The notes under the pieces were generated by a model. The model was not told the DNA's origin, did no database searches, and saw only the letters and a list, made by a program, of their open reading frames with translations. The position numbers were made by a program, and so were the translations under genes. From Tannerellaceae bacterium (GTDB taxonomy: Bacteria; Bacteroidota; Bacteroidia; Bacteroidales; Tannerellaceae): DNA of 23,939 bases. Positions 1 to 9,119 of this stretch are shown piece after piece. Numbering within the stretch: the first letter of the stretch is position 1; each line of letters opens with the position of its first letter. Location: NCBI GenBank assembly GCA_031276545.1, contig JAISMW010000051.1, forward strand, positions 1-23,939, read 5' to 3'.

Positions 1-336
1 ATTTAAGACATTCCTGAAATGATTTAAATCATTCCTGAAATGATTTAAGACATTCCTGAAATGATTTAAATCATTCCCGAAATGATTTAAGACAATCCTG
101 AAATGATTTAAATCATTCCCGAAATGATTTAAGACATTCCTGAAATGATTTAAATCATTTCCGAAATGATTTAAGACATTTCCGAAATGATTTAAGATAA
201 TTTAGAAATAATTTAAGACATTTTAGAAATAATTTAAGGTATTTCCGAAATAATTTAATACATTTGCAAAATAATTTAGGGTAGTTGCGGAATAATTTAA
301 GGTAATTCTGAAATGTCTTAAGACATTTTGAGAATA
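1..336. repeat. AT-rich 21-bp tandem array, about 16 units
   Basis: Sixteen consecutive 21-bp units begin with ATTTAA and end with GAAATG or GAAATA. The first eight alternate between ATTTAAGAC and ATTTAAATC starts, giving a 42-bp higher-order unit. The array is built of dyads: ATGATTTAAATCAT is a perfect palindrome across unit junctions, and CATTTCCGAAATG is a perfect odd-length one. Units 1-9 are nearly identical while units 10-16 diverge steadily toward the right edge. The array probably continues beyond the left end of the window. No coding frame is plausible. Function is unknown. Confidence 0.93.
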
Positions 337-373
337 TTTTTAGTAAAAAGAAAAATACCTTAAGTAAGTAAAC

Positions 374-403
374 AGGACGGGGAAGCCACTACCCTTCCGT
401 CCT
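374..403 (-). terminator. Candidate terminator of the outer-membrane operon
   Basis: Read on the minus strand, AGGACGGAAG pairs with CTTCCCCGTCCT (two extra C residues in the 3' arm) around a short loop, and is followed by the T-rich stretch GTTTACTTACTT. The tail is broken by A and C, so this is a moderate call. It is the first reasonable terminator after the last outer-membrane gene. If used, the roughly 1-kb repeat array at 427-1402 would be part of the operon's 3' untranslated RNA. Confidence 0.4.
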
Positions 404-426
404 CTCCCTCCCGTTCGCTCCCACAG

Positions 427-1402
427 CCCAGCGCAAAAATCGGGAAGCCCGGCGCAAAAATCAGGAAGCCCGGAGACAAAATCAGGAAGCCCAGCGACAA
501 AATCGGGAAGCCCGGAGACAAAATCAGGAAGCCCGGCGACAAAATCAGGAAGCCCGGCGCAAAAACAGGGAAGCCCGGCGCAAAAACAGGGAAGCCCGGA
601 GACAAAATCAGGAAGCCCGGAGACAAAATCAGGAAGCCCGGCGACAAAATCAGGAAGCTCGGCGACAAAATCAGGAAGACCGACGAAAAAATCAGCAAGC
701 CCGGCGACAAAACAGGGAAGCCCGTCGACAAAACCGGGAAGCCCGTCGACAAAACAAGGAAGTCCGGCGACAAAATCAGGAAGCCCGGCGACAAAATCAG
801 GAAGCCCAGCGACAAAATCAGGAAGCCCGGCGACAAAATCAGGAAGCCCGACGAAAAAAACAGGAAGCCCGACGAAAAAATCAGGAAGCCCGACGAAAAA
901 ATCAGGAAGCCCGGCGACAAAATCAGGAAGCCCGGCGACAAAATCAGGAAGCCCGGCAACAAAATCGGAAAGCCCGGCGCAAAAACAGGGAAGCCCGGCG
1001 ACAAAACAGGGAAGCCCGGCGACAAAACAGGGAAGCCCGGCGCAAAAACAGGGAAGTCCGGCAACAAAATCGGGAAGCCCGGCGCAAAAATCAGGAAGCC
1101 CGGCGACAAAACAGGGAAGCCCGGCGACAAAATCAGGAAGCCCGGCGAAAAAATCGGGAAGCCCGGCGACAAAATCAGGAAGCCCGGCAACAAAATTGGG
1201 AAGCCCGGCGACAAAATCAGGAAGCCCGGCGACAAAATCAGGAAGCCCGGCGACAAAATCGGGAAGCCCGGCGAAAAAATCAGGGAAGCCCGGCGCAAAA
1301 ATCTGGAAGCCCAGCGACAAAATCAGGAAGCCCGGCGACAAAACAGGGAAGCCCGGCGCAAAAACAGGGAAGCCCGGCGAAAAAACAGGGAAGCCCGGCG
1401 CG
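427..1402. repeat. GC-rich 21-bp minisatellite, about 46 units
   Basis: A near-perfect tandem array with the core unit AAGCCCGGCGACAAAATCAGG. From 445 to 1390 there are 45 full units plus one 1-bp insertion near 1265-1285, and partial units flank both ends. Variants are GGCGCAAAAACAGGG, GACGAAAAAATCAGG and GGAGACAAAATCAGG. Because the period is a multiple of three and lacks stops, several frames on both strands stay open (GSPATKS on plus, PDFVAGL on minus). None has a normal start codon, a signal sequence or a non-repeat domain, so I treat the array as non-coding. It begins about 28 bp past the stop of the last outer-membrane gene. Confidence 0.95.
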
Positions 1403-1429
1403 ACGCCTGCTTTTACGGTTCGGGGCGCC

Positions 1430-3748
1430 TTATTTGCCGGTGTTCATTACGCCGGAATCTTCGTCGGCATTGTGCAGACGCTTTTCGCCGGCTTTGAAGG
1501 TACGGCCGAAAGAGAAATTGTAGCTCAGCCTTGCCAGCAGCATACGGGAGGTTTCGTTGATATAGCTTGTTTTCCTGAAGGAAGCATACTGCGAGCGGTT
1601 CTCCGTTTCCTGCTTGTAGTTGTCTGCAAAAGGGTTGAACATGCCCAGAGAGAACGACAGGTCTTTGTGCTGATACCCCAGCATCAGGTAGTGCATGTTT
1701 TCTCCTCCCTCCATCGTCTCGCCGTAGAAATAGTTCCAGGCTGTTTCCAGGCCGAGCGTGCCCGTAAAGCCTTTGTACGAAGCCGATCCTTCCATCGTGG
1801 CGAACCAATTGGTGTACCGGTGAAGATACGTGTTTCCATGGCTGATGTAATGATTCACCCCGCCGGCAACGGACGCCTGGAAGATGTCCTTCAGAGGCCC
1901 GACGCGCAGCGTGAGACGTCCGCCCAGTTGCTGCCAGCTCTTCTGATTGTTCCAGGTCTGTACAATCTTTTGTCCTTCCCGGAGTTTTTCGTCCATGATG
2001 GCGTTTGGCCGGTACTCGTATGTACCCCGGAGGTCGGCGTGGAACAGGCCTTTGCGGACTTCGCCCGAAAGTTCGGTAAAGGATCGGAGGAAAGGTTTCA
2101 GCGAAGGATTCCCCCGCTGAATCTGCAGCGAATCCACCGTTCGGCTCACGGCGCTCAGGTTGGCCAGCGAGGGAGAGACTCTGTTGACCTCCGATCGCAG
2201 CCTCAGGGAAGACTGTCCGGAGAGGGCATAGAACAGCACGATGCGCGGATGGACGGTGTAGTAGCTGTAAGCCTCCTCGCCCTCCTGCTCGAAATAGGAA
2301 CGCGTCAGGCCTGCGCCGAGCGTATAGTCCAGTCGGCGAGCCTTTCCTTTATATTCTCCGTAGACGCTTGTTTCTCCCTGATTCATTCGGGTGACGTTGT
2401 TCTGCAAGCCGGTATAGGTATTGTTCGAGAACATCTGCGTCTGCCGCAGGCCTGCGCTGAAGCGGCGTCCGCCGGCGTTCTTTTCGTAGATGGCCTCGCC
2501 TATCCACGAGTATTTCCGTCCGTCCACCGTACTGTTCACGTCGGTGAGCAACACATCGTGGAGGCTTTCCCGATACTGGCGGGTGTTGCCGGCATAGTTG
2601 TAGGTACCCACCGCGTTGAGTACGATCGTCTGATCGTTTCCGAGACTTTGCTGATAGTAGAGGTCGAGGGAAGGGCGGCGGTCGGTAGCGGCCGAACGGT
2701 CTGTCATGCGGACAGCGTCTGCGGGGTTTGCCACATTGCAGAGTGTGCCGGCATAGTCGAGGTGGGGATGATTCCTGGCGTAATAGCGGAAGGCGGCGTT
2801 AAACATCCTGTGTTCGTTCCGGAAGCTGTAAGCAGCGTGCAGGTTCTGCCAGTAGGCTTCCCCGTGACCCGGTTCGCCCGCTTCCCTGCGGTGCAGGACG
2901 GAGCCGTCGGCAAAGGTGAAGGTTTCTTCATTGTCCCGCCATATCTGATACATGTCCCGGTGGCTGACGCCGTAATGAAGCGAGAACTCGGATTGCTTGT
3001 GGTTGATCCGTCCGTTCACGAAGTTGTCTCCCCACGACGTCAGGATGCCGTCGCTAAGGTTCAAGCCCAGGTTGCCGCCGGTTTCGGGACGCCGCACGAT
3101 GTAGTCGAGCACCACATCGGCCTTGCCGTACCGAAGCCCCGGACTGTCGTGATACTCTATGCGGACGACGTCCGAAGGGCGCAGGGCAATGACGTCGGCC
3201 GTCTCTGCCTTCACTCCGTTGATGCGCAGTTGCAGCTCGCCGCCTCCGGGAACGGATACGCTGTTCTCCATCAGGTTTACCGTCAGCCTGGGGAGCATCA
3301 GTTGCTGAAGCAGTTCTATTCCGTTCGCGGAAGCTTTCTGCTGACGTTCGGAGGGGTATATGATTTTTTTGTCGATGAGGCTGCCCGTATTCGAGGCGCT
3401 CACGGTGACGCCTTCCAGTGCGGTGGCGGCTTCTTCCAGCAGGATGTCGGACAGGGTGAGGTCGCGGTCTATATCGTGCAGAAGGAGCGAGAGCGGAACA
3501 AATCCCGTACAGGACACCAGTACCCGGTACTGCCCCGGTACCGCCGCCTCCAGGGAGAAATATCCCCCGGCGTCGGTGACGGCGCCGGCCACGAAGGAGG
3601 AATCGGCCGTTTGCAGCACGGCGTGGACAAACTCCAGCGGCTCGCCGTTCTTGGCATGTTTTACCGTGCCGTCTATTTTTATCTTCTGAGCGAAAATTCC
3701 CTGCGGCACAGCAGAGAGCAGCAGGAGAGCACAAAGGATTTGTTTCAT
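1430..3748 (-). CDS. TonB-receptor-like outer-membrane beta-barrel protein (paralogue 1)
   Basis: A 772-aa outer-membrane protein. Residues 1-20 are a signal peptide ending in IFAQ. Residues about 22-105 form a carboxypeptidase-regulatory-like beta-sandwich (GTVKHAKNGEPLEFVHAVL, then GYFSLEAAVPGQYRV). Residues about 125-215 resemble a receptor plug, with GGGELQLRINGVKAE and RIEYHDSPGLRYGKADVVLD. The rest is rich in alternating aromatic strands, as in the OMP_b-brl_3 family. The tail ends in DEDSGVMNTGK rather than an aromatic residue. No SusD-like partner is adjacent, so the ligand is unknown. It is last of three tandem paralogues, 33 bp after the second, and probably co-transcribed with them. 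The short leader upstream (AAAGTCATACATTAA) resembles that of paralogue 2. Family assignment is firm; the substrate is not. Confidence 0.9.
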   Translation of the reverse strand: MKQILCALLLLSAVPQGIFAQKIKIDGTVKHAKNGEPLEFVHAVLQTADSSFVAGAVTDAGGYFSLEAAVPGQYRVLVSCTGFVPLSLLLHDIDRDLTLSDILLEEAATALEGVTVSASNTGSLIDKKIIYPSERQQKASANGIELLQQLMLPRLTVNLMENSVSVPGGGELQLRINGVKAETADVIALRPSDVVRIEYHDSPGLRYGKADVVLDYIVRRPETGGNLGLNLSDGILTSWGDNFVNGRINHKQSEFSLHYGVSHRDMYQIWRDNEETFTFADGSVLHRREAGEPGHGEAYWQNLHAAYSFRNEHRMFNAAFRYYARNHPHLDYAGTLCNVANPADAVRMTDRSAATDRRPSLDLYYQQSLGNDQTIVLNAVGTYNYAGNTRQYRESLHDVLLTDVNSTVDGRKYSWIGEAIYEKNAGGRRFSAGLRQTQMFSNNTYTGLQNNVTRMNQGETSVYGEYKGKARRLDYTLGAGLTRSYFEQEGEEAYSYYTVHPRIVLFYALSGQSSLRLRSEVNRVSPSLANLSAVSRTVDSLQIQRGNPSLKPFLRSFTELSGEVRKGLFHADLRGTYEYRPNAIMDEKLREGQKIVQTWNNQKSWQQLGGRLTLRVGPLKDIFQASVAGGVNHYISHGNTYLHRYTNWFATMEGSASYKGFTGTLGLETAWNYFYGETMEGGENMHYLMLGYQHKDLSFSLGMFNPFADNYKQETENRSQYASFRKTSYINETSRMLLARLSYNFSFGRTFKAGEKRLHNADEDSGVMNTGK

Positions 3749-3781
3749 ATAAGCGTATACATTAATGTATGACTTTGCCGG

Positions 3782-6100
3782 TCATTTCCCGGTATTCATT
3801 ACGCCGGAATCTTCGTCGGCATTGTGCAGGCGCTGCTCGCCGGCTTTGAAGGTACGGCCGAAAGAGAAATTGTAGCTCAGCCGCAGCATGATCATGCGGG
3901 AAGATTCGTTGATGTAGTTAGTTTTCCGGTAGGAAGCATACGCGGAGCGGTTTTCGGAGATTTCGTAGTAGTTGTCGGCAAAGGGATTGAACATGCCGAG
4001 ACGCACGGAGAGGAGTTTGTGGCGGTATCCCAGCATGACGTAATGAAGGTTCTCGCCGCCGTCCATCGTTTCGCCGTGGAAACGATCCCAGGGCGTGTCT
4101 ATGCCTCCGCCGAGGGAGAACTGTTTCCACAGGAAGTTACCCTCCACATTGTTGTACCAGTTGGTGTAGCGGTGCAGGTAGTGGTTCCCCCGACTGATGT
4201 AGTGATTAAGCTGACTGGTGACCGACAGTTCGAACACGTTCCACAGCGGGCCGACCCGCAGATTGAGGCTCGCGCCCAGCCATTGCCAGTCTTTCTGGTT
4301 GTTCCAGGTTTGGATAATCTTACGGCCTTCGAGCTGTTTTTCCTCCATGATGGCGCGGGGATGGTAGTCGTGCGATCCTTGCAGATTGAGGTACAGACGG
4401 TCTTTCCGGTATTCGTAGGAGAGCTGCGTACGGTAGCTGAGGTAGGGACGGAGGCCGGGATTCCCCCTCATCACCTGAAGGGAATCGATTGCCTGCTCCA
4501 CCGCGCTCAGGTTCGACAGCGAGGGAGCCGAGTTGCTGACGTCGCTCCTCAGACGGATCGACGACTGCTCCGCCAGCGGCAGGAAGAGCACGATGCGGGG
4601 ATTGAAGGTATAGTAGCGGTATCCCTCCCCGCCTTCCTGGGCGAACGAGGAGCGTGTCACGCCCGCGCTCAGCGTATAGTCCAGTTTGCGGAGGCGGCCT
4701 TTGAACTCGCCGTAGACGAAGGTTTCCATCTGCTGCATCTCCGTTTCGTACCGCTGCCCGCCGAGATAGGTATTGTCCGACAGGGACTGCGAATGGCGTA
4801 TGCCTGCGCTGAGGCGCCGGTCGCCCAGTTTCTTTTCGTAGATGCCTTCGCCGATAAAGGAATATTTCCTGCCCTCCACCCGGTTGTTCACGTCGGTCAG
4901 GATCACTCCCTGGCGGCTTTCGCGGTAGAGGCGCGTACTGCCCGTACCGTTGTAGGTGCCTACGGCGTTCAGTACGATGGTTTGATCTCCCGGAAGACTC
5001 TGCTGATAGTAGAGGTCGAGTGCCGGGCGGGTTTCCGTGACGCCGGTACGGTCGGTCATATCCACGGCGTCGGCCGGATGATCCACGTTGTACAGCAGGC
5101 CGGTGTAATCCATGTGAGGCAGCCGGTAGTCGTAGAGGCGGAAGGTGGTGTTCAGCATTTTGTTTTCGTCCATATAGCTGTATTTGGCGTTCAGGTTCTG
5201 CCAGTGCAGTGCGAGGTGTCCCGGTTCGCCCTTCTCGCGCCGCCGCAACGTGGAACCGTCGGCAAAGGTGTACGTCTCTTCGTTGTCGCGCCACATTTGG
5301 TAGAACTCGCGGTGACTGATGCCGTAGTTCAGCGAGAACTCGGAGCGCTTGTGGTTTATCCGTCCGTTGAAGAAGTTGTTTCCCCAGGCATCCGTAAGGC
5401 CGTCGTTCAGGTCTATGCCCAGGTTGCCGCCCGTTTCGGGACGCCGCACGATGTAGTCCAGTACTACTTCGGCGTTGCCGTACCGAAGCCCCGGACTGTC
5501 GTGATACTCTATGCGGACGATGTCGGCCGGCAGCAGGGCGGTGACGTCTTCCACCTCCACTTTGGCTCCGTTGATGCGCAGTTGCAGCTCGCCGCCTCCG
5601 GGAATGGAGACGGTATTGGAGAGCGGATTCACCGTCACCCTGGGGAGCATCAGTTTCTGCAGCAGGTCTACTCCGTTTGTTGAGGCTTTCTGCTGACGTT
5701 CGGAGGGGTATATGATTTTCCTGTCGATGCGCGTGCTCATATTCGAGGCGCTCACGGTGACGCCTTCCAGCGCAGTGGTTTCTTCTTCCAGCAGGACGTC
5801 GGACAGGGTGACGTCTTCTTTTACCTCATGCAGGATAAGCGAAAGGGGGACAAATCCCGTACTGGACACCTGGAGCCGGTACTGTCCGGGGACTTCCGCC
5901 TCCAGGGAGAAATATCCTTTTGAGTCGGTGACGGCGCCGGCCACGAAGGAGGAATCGGCCGTTTGCAGCACGGCATGGACAAACTCCAGCGTCTCGCCGT
6001 TCTTGGCATGTTTTACCGTGCCGTTTATTTTTATCTTCTGAGCGAAAATTCCCTGCGGCACAAAGGCTGTCAGCAGGAGAGCGAAAAGGATTTGTTTCAT
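3782..6100 (-). CDS. TonB-receptor-like outer-membrane beta-barrel protein (paralogue 2)
   Basis: Also 772 aa, with the same order: signal peptide (residues 1-20, ending IFAQ), carboxypeptidase-regulatory-like domain, plug-like region (GGGELQLRINGAKVE, RIEYHDSPGLRYGNAEVVLD) and a long beta-barrel. The N-terminal roughly 45 residues and the C-terminal tail closely match paralogue 1. The central barrel (DNA 4445-5102) is nearly identical to paralogue 3 (6860-7517). The gene is therefore a mosaic of its neighbours, consistent with gene conversion or unequal crossing over. It lies 96 bp after paralogue 3 and 33 bp before paralogue 1. Ligand unknown. Confidence 0.9.
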   Translation of the reverse strand: MKQILFALLLTAFVPQGIFAQKIKINGTVKHAKNGETLEFVHAVLQTADSSFVAGAVTDSKGYFSLEAEVPGQYRLQVSSTGFVPLSLILHEVKEDVTLSDVLLEEETTALEGVTVSASNMSTRIDRKIIYPSERQQKASTNGVDLLQKLMLPRVTVNPLSNTVSIPGGGELQLRINGAKVEVEDVTALLPADIVRIEYHDSPGLRYGNAEVVLDYIVRRPETGGNLGIDLNDGLTDAWGNNFFNGRINHKRSEFSLNYGISHREFYQMWRDNEETYTFADGSTLRRREKGEPGHLALHWQNLNAKYSYMDENKMLNTTFRLYDYRLPHMDYTGLLYNVDHPADAVDMTDRTGVTETRPALDLYYQQSLPGDQTIVLNAVGTYNGTGSTRLYRESRQGVILTDVNNRVEGRKYSFIGEGIYEKKLGDRRLSAGIRHSQSLSDNTYLGGQRYETEMQQMETFVYGEFKGRLRKLDYTLSAGVTRSSFAQEGGEGYRYYTFNPRIVLFLPLAEQSSIRLRSDVSNSAPSLSNLSAVEQAIDSLQVMRGNPGLRPYLSYRTQLSYEYRKDRLYLNLQGSHDYHPRAIMEEKQLEGRKIIQTWNNQKDWQWLGASLNLRVGPLWNVFELSVTSQLNHYISRGNHYLHRYTNWYNNVEGNFLWKQFSLGGGIDTPWDRFHGETMDGGENLHYVMLGYRHKLLSVRLGMFNPFADNYYEISENRSAYASYRKTNYINESSRMIMLRLSYNFSFGRTFKAGEQRLHNADEDSGVMNTGK

Positions 6101-6196
6101 ATAAACGTGTATGTTAATGTATGACTTTGGCCGGACATTCTCCGCCGACTTCTTATTTAAGACGGACAGCGGACGGATTTGTTACATTCCACCGCC

Positions 6197-8515
6197 CTAC
6201 TTCCCCGTACTCATCACGCCGGAATCTTCGTCGGCATTGTGCAGCCGCTGCTCGCCGGCTTTGAAGGTACGGCCGAAAGAGAAGTTATAGCTGAACCGCA
6301 ACGTAAACATGCGGGAGGTTTCGTTGATGTAGTTCGTCTTCCGGTAGGAAGCATACTGCGAACGGTTTTCGCTTTCCTGCTTATAACTGTCGGCAAAGGG
6401 ATTGAGCATACCCAGGCCGAAGGAGAGGTTCTTATGCCGGTATCCCAGCATGGCGTAATGAAGGTTCTCGCCGCCGCTCATCGTTTCGCCGAAGAAGCGG
6501 TCCCACGGCGTTTCCATGCCGACGCCGGCGATGAAGCGTTTCCACATAAAGTTGGCATCCAAGTTGGTGTACCGGTTCGTATAGCGGTGCCGGTAGTGAT
6601 TGCCCCGGCTGATGTAGTGATTGACCTGAGTGTTGACGGAGAGTTCGAGGACATTCCACAGCGGCCCGATCCGCAGATGGACGCTGCCGCCCAGCCACTG
6701 CCAGTCTTTCTGGTTGTTCCAGGTCTGGACGATCCGGCTTCCTTCGAGCAGTTTCTCCTCCATGATGGCGCGGGGATGGTATTCGTGCAGTCCCTGTATC
6801 ATCAGGTACAGACGGTTTTTACGGTATTCGTAGGAGAGCTGCGAACGGTAGCGGAGATAGGGACGGAGGCCGGGATTTCCCCTCATCACCTGAAGGGAAT
6901 CGACCGCCTGCTCCACCGCGCTCAGGTTCGACAGCGAGGGAGCCGAGTTGCTGACGTCGCTCCTCAGACGGATCGACGACTGTCCCGCCAGCGGCAGGAA
7001 GAGGAGGATGCGGGGATTGAAGGTATAGTAGCGGTATCCCTCTCCGCCTTCCTGGGCGAACGAGGAGCGGGTGAAGCCTGCGCTCAGCGTATAGTCCAGC
7101 CGGCGGAGACGGCCTTTGAACTCGCCGTAGACGAAGGTTTCCATCTGCTGCATCTCCGTTTCGTACCGCTGCAAGCCGAGATAGGTATTGTCCGACAGGG
7201 ACTGCGAATGGCGCACGCCGGCGCTGAGGCGGCGGTCGCCCAGTTTCTTTTCGTAGACGCCTTCGCCGATAAAGGAATATTTCCCGCCCTCCACCCGGTT
7301 GTTCACGTCGGTCAGGAGCGTTCCCTGGCGGCTTTCGCGGTAGATGCGCGTACTGCCTGTACGATTGTAGGTGCCTACGGCGTTCAGTACGACGGTTTGA
7401 TCTTCCGGAAGACTCTGCTGATAGTAGAGGTCGAGCGCCGGGCGGGTTTCCGTGAGGGCGGTACGGTCGGTCATCTCCACCGCGTCTGCCGGATGCTCCA
7501 CGTTGTACAGCAGGCCGCGATAATCCCAATGCGGCTGCTTTGCCGAATAAAGGCGCGCGGTGGCACGAAACATCCTCTGTTCGTCCTGATAGCTGTACTG
7601 GCTGTTCAGGTTCTGCCAGAAAACCTTTGCATGACCCGGTTCGCCCTTCTCCCTCCGCCGCAGCGTGGAACCGTCGGCAAAGGAGAATGTCTCCTCATTG
7701 TCGCGCCACATCTGATGGAAATCCCGGTGGCGGATGCTGTAATTCACCGCAAATTCGGATCGCTTGCGGTTGATCCTTCCGTTGATATAGTTGTTCCCCC
7801 AGGGCGTCAGGATGCCTTGGTTCAGATTCAGCCCCAGGTTGCCGCCCGTTTCGGGACGCCGCACGATGAAGTCGAGCACCACCTCGGCCTGGCCGTACCG
7901 TATCCCCGGATTGTCGTGATACTCCACGCGCAGGACGTCGACAGGCAGCAGGGCGGCGATATCCTCGGCCTCCACCTTGGCTCCGTTGATGCGCAACTGC
8001 ACTTCGCCGCCCCCCGCCAGGGAAATCCCGCGCGAGAGCGGATCCACCTTCACGCGCTGGAGCATCAGTTGCTGAAGCAAATCCACTCCGTCGGCCGAGG
8101 CTTTCACCTGCCGTTCGGAAGGATAAATCAGTTTTCTGTCGATGCGAACGCTCGTATTCGACGCCTGCACGGTGACGCCATCCAGCGCGGCGGCTTCCTC
8201 TTCCATCAATATATCGGTCGGCGCGGCCTCTTCCCTTACATCATTCAGAAGCAGTACCTGCGAAGCAAACCCCAGGCAGGACGCCTGCAGACGGTAGCTC
8301 CCCGTCCCGGGAGCACGGAGCACGAAGCCCCCCTCTGCGTCGGAAGCCGTACCGTCCACAAAGGCCGAGTCGGCCGTCAGCAGCACGATATGGGCAAACT
8401 CCAGGGGCGCCCCGTTCCCTTTCTGCTTCACCGTGCCCCGAATCCGTATATGCTGGGCAAAAGTTCCCTCTGTCATACCGGCAAGCAGTATGAGTATAGT
8501 CAGTAATTGTTTCAT
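6197..8515 (-). CDS. TonB-receptor-like outer-membrane beta-barrel protein (paralogue 3)
   Basis: First gene of the minus-strand trio. I chose the ATG at 8515 over an in-frame GTG at 8551 because it places a signal peptide (MKQLLTILILLAGMTEGTFAQ, in two parts MKQLLTILILL and AGMTEGTFAQ) at the N-terminus and gives 772 aa, exactly the length of the other two. The domain order is the same. Its N-terminal domain is the most divergent of the three (HIRIRGTVKQKGNGAPLEF), while its central barrel is nearly identical to paralogue 2. A weak -7-like TCACTTTG lies on the minus strand at 8530-8537, one base off TAnnTTTG and with no clear -33 partner. Regulation is otherwise not visible. Confidence 0.9.
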   Translation of the reverse strand: MKQLLTILILLAGMTEGTFAQHIRIRGTVKQKGNGAPLEFAHIVLLTADSAFVDGTASDAEGGFVLRAPGTGSYRLQASCLGFASQVLLLNDVREEAAPTDILMEEEAAALDGVTVQASNTSVRIDRKLIYPSERQVKASADGVDLLQQLMLQRVKVDPLSRGISLAGGGEVQLRINGAKVEAEDIAALLPVDVLRVEYHDNPGIRYGQAEVVLDFIVRRPETGGNLGLNLNQGILTPWGNNYINGRINRKRSEFAVNYSIRHRDFHQMWRDNEETFSFADGSTLRRREKGEPGHAKVFWQNLNSQYSYQDEQRMFRATARLYSAKQPHWDYRGLLYNVEHPADAVEMTDRTALTETRPALDLYYQQSLPEDQTVVLNAVGTYNRTGSTRIYRESRQGTLLTDVNNRVEGGKYSFIGEGVYEKKLGDRRLSAGVRHSQSLSDNTYLGLQRYETEMQQMETFVYGEFKGRLRRLDYTLSAGFTRSSFAQEGGEGYRYYTFNPRILLFLPLAGQSSIRLRSDVSNSAPSLSNLSAVEQAVDSLQVMRGNPGLRPYLRYRSQLSYEYRKNRLYLMIQGLHEYHPRAIMEEKLLEGSRIVQTWNNQKDWQWLGGSVHLRIGPLWNVLELSVNTQVNHYISRGNHYRHRYTNRYTNLDANFMWKRFIAGVGMETPWDRFFGETMSGGENLHYAMLGYRHKNLSFGLGMLNPFADSYKQESENRSQYASYRKTNYINETSRMFTLRFSYNFSFGRTFKAGEQRLHNADEDSGVMSTGK

Positions 8516-8773
8516 ACATTTTTTATTTACAAAGTGAATATAGTTCTGCACGGCGGAGTGGCCACATCCGCTTTCCCTACTTTAGACGCAGGAAAGGCAG
8601 GAAACGTTACAGTGTCGCACCAAAAAGGGAAGAAACCGCTTCTCCGCACGCACATCCTCTTCAGACAGTATATATGCGGCGTCCGCAAACTACCCAAAAT
8701 AGGCTGACATAAAGGATAATCCATATATCAATACGTATATACAATTTATTTCTACCGTATTTATTTTTCGTTC

Positions 8774-8925
8774 CACCGGGTTGAAATAGCTGTTTCACCC
8801 GGTTCAAATATCTCTTCGACCCGGTTCAAATACCTATTTCACCGGGTTCAAATACCTATTTCACCGGGTTAAAATAGGTATTTCACCGGGTTGAAATACC
8901 TATTTCACCCGGTGAAACGAATAGC
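8774..8925. repeat. 22-bp palindromic tandem repeat, about 7 units
   Basis: Six full units start at 8774, 8796, 8818, 8840, 8862 and 8884, and a 20-bp partial starts at 8906. The consensus is close to CACCGGGTTCAAATACCTATTT. Units alternate between CACCGGGTT and CACCCGGTT forms, so junctions form interrupted dyads of the type TATTTCA-CCGGGT-TGAAATA. The last junction contains TTTCACCCGGTGAAA, whose arms pair perfectly. The units could form hairpins in either strand or act as a row of protein-binding sites one face apart. Confidence 0.93.
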
Positions 8926-9036
8926 TATATACGGAAGAAAAAAAAGCCACATCCGTATATAATTTAAATTGAATATAGAAAAAATAAAAACTACCCCGAC
9001 GGCGCCCTCCCTTCCAGATAAGCGGAAGACGGAAAA

Positions 9037-9090
9037 ACCCCGTGGCGTCTCCTCCGGAAAACGGTCTTTCGGGAGGAGACGGAGCGGGGT
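9037..9090 (-). terminator. Strong orphan hairpin with a minus-strand T-tract
   Basis: The arms ACCCCGTGGCGTCTCCTCC (9037-9055) and GGAGGAGACGGAGCGGGGT (9072-9090) pair over 16 of 19 positions around a 16-nt loop. Read leftward the stem is followed by TTTTTCC, so it fits an intrinsic terminator on the minus strand; the plus-strand side (CATCCGG) has no T-tract. No minus-strand gene lies immediately to the right, so what it terminates is unclear: perhaps an antisense transcript from the hflX region or a small RNA. Confidence 0.6.
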
Positions 9091-9119
9091 CATCCGGCAG
9101 GACTTAAGTATCTAAATCG

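Noticed and set aside
1..336. A CRISPR array
   Set aside because: Units are contiguous without unique spacers of constant length; the alternation of two unit types is a higher-order repeat. No cas gene is nearby.
340..1341. Open frames of over 300 codons across the GC-rich array (PDFVAGL repeats on minus, GSPATKS on plus)
   Set aside because: They result from a stop-free 21-bp unit. The minus frame opens with TTG inside the array, has no signal peptide or unique domain, and other frames are equally open.
1196..3772. An 858-codon plus-strand frame, and similar long plus-strand frames at 3824-5683 and 6179-8506
   Set aside because: They are antisense to the three outer-membrane genes, which have clear domains and signal peptides. 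The plus frames are open because of GC-rich codon bias.
8507..8707. A 66-codon plus-strand ORF starting inside the signal peptide of the outer-membrane paralogue
   Set aside because: It overlaps a real gene antisense, shows no family features, and has no promoter or ribosome-binding support.
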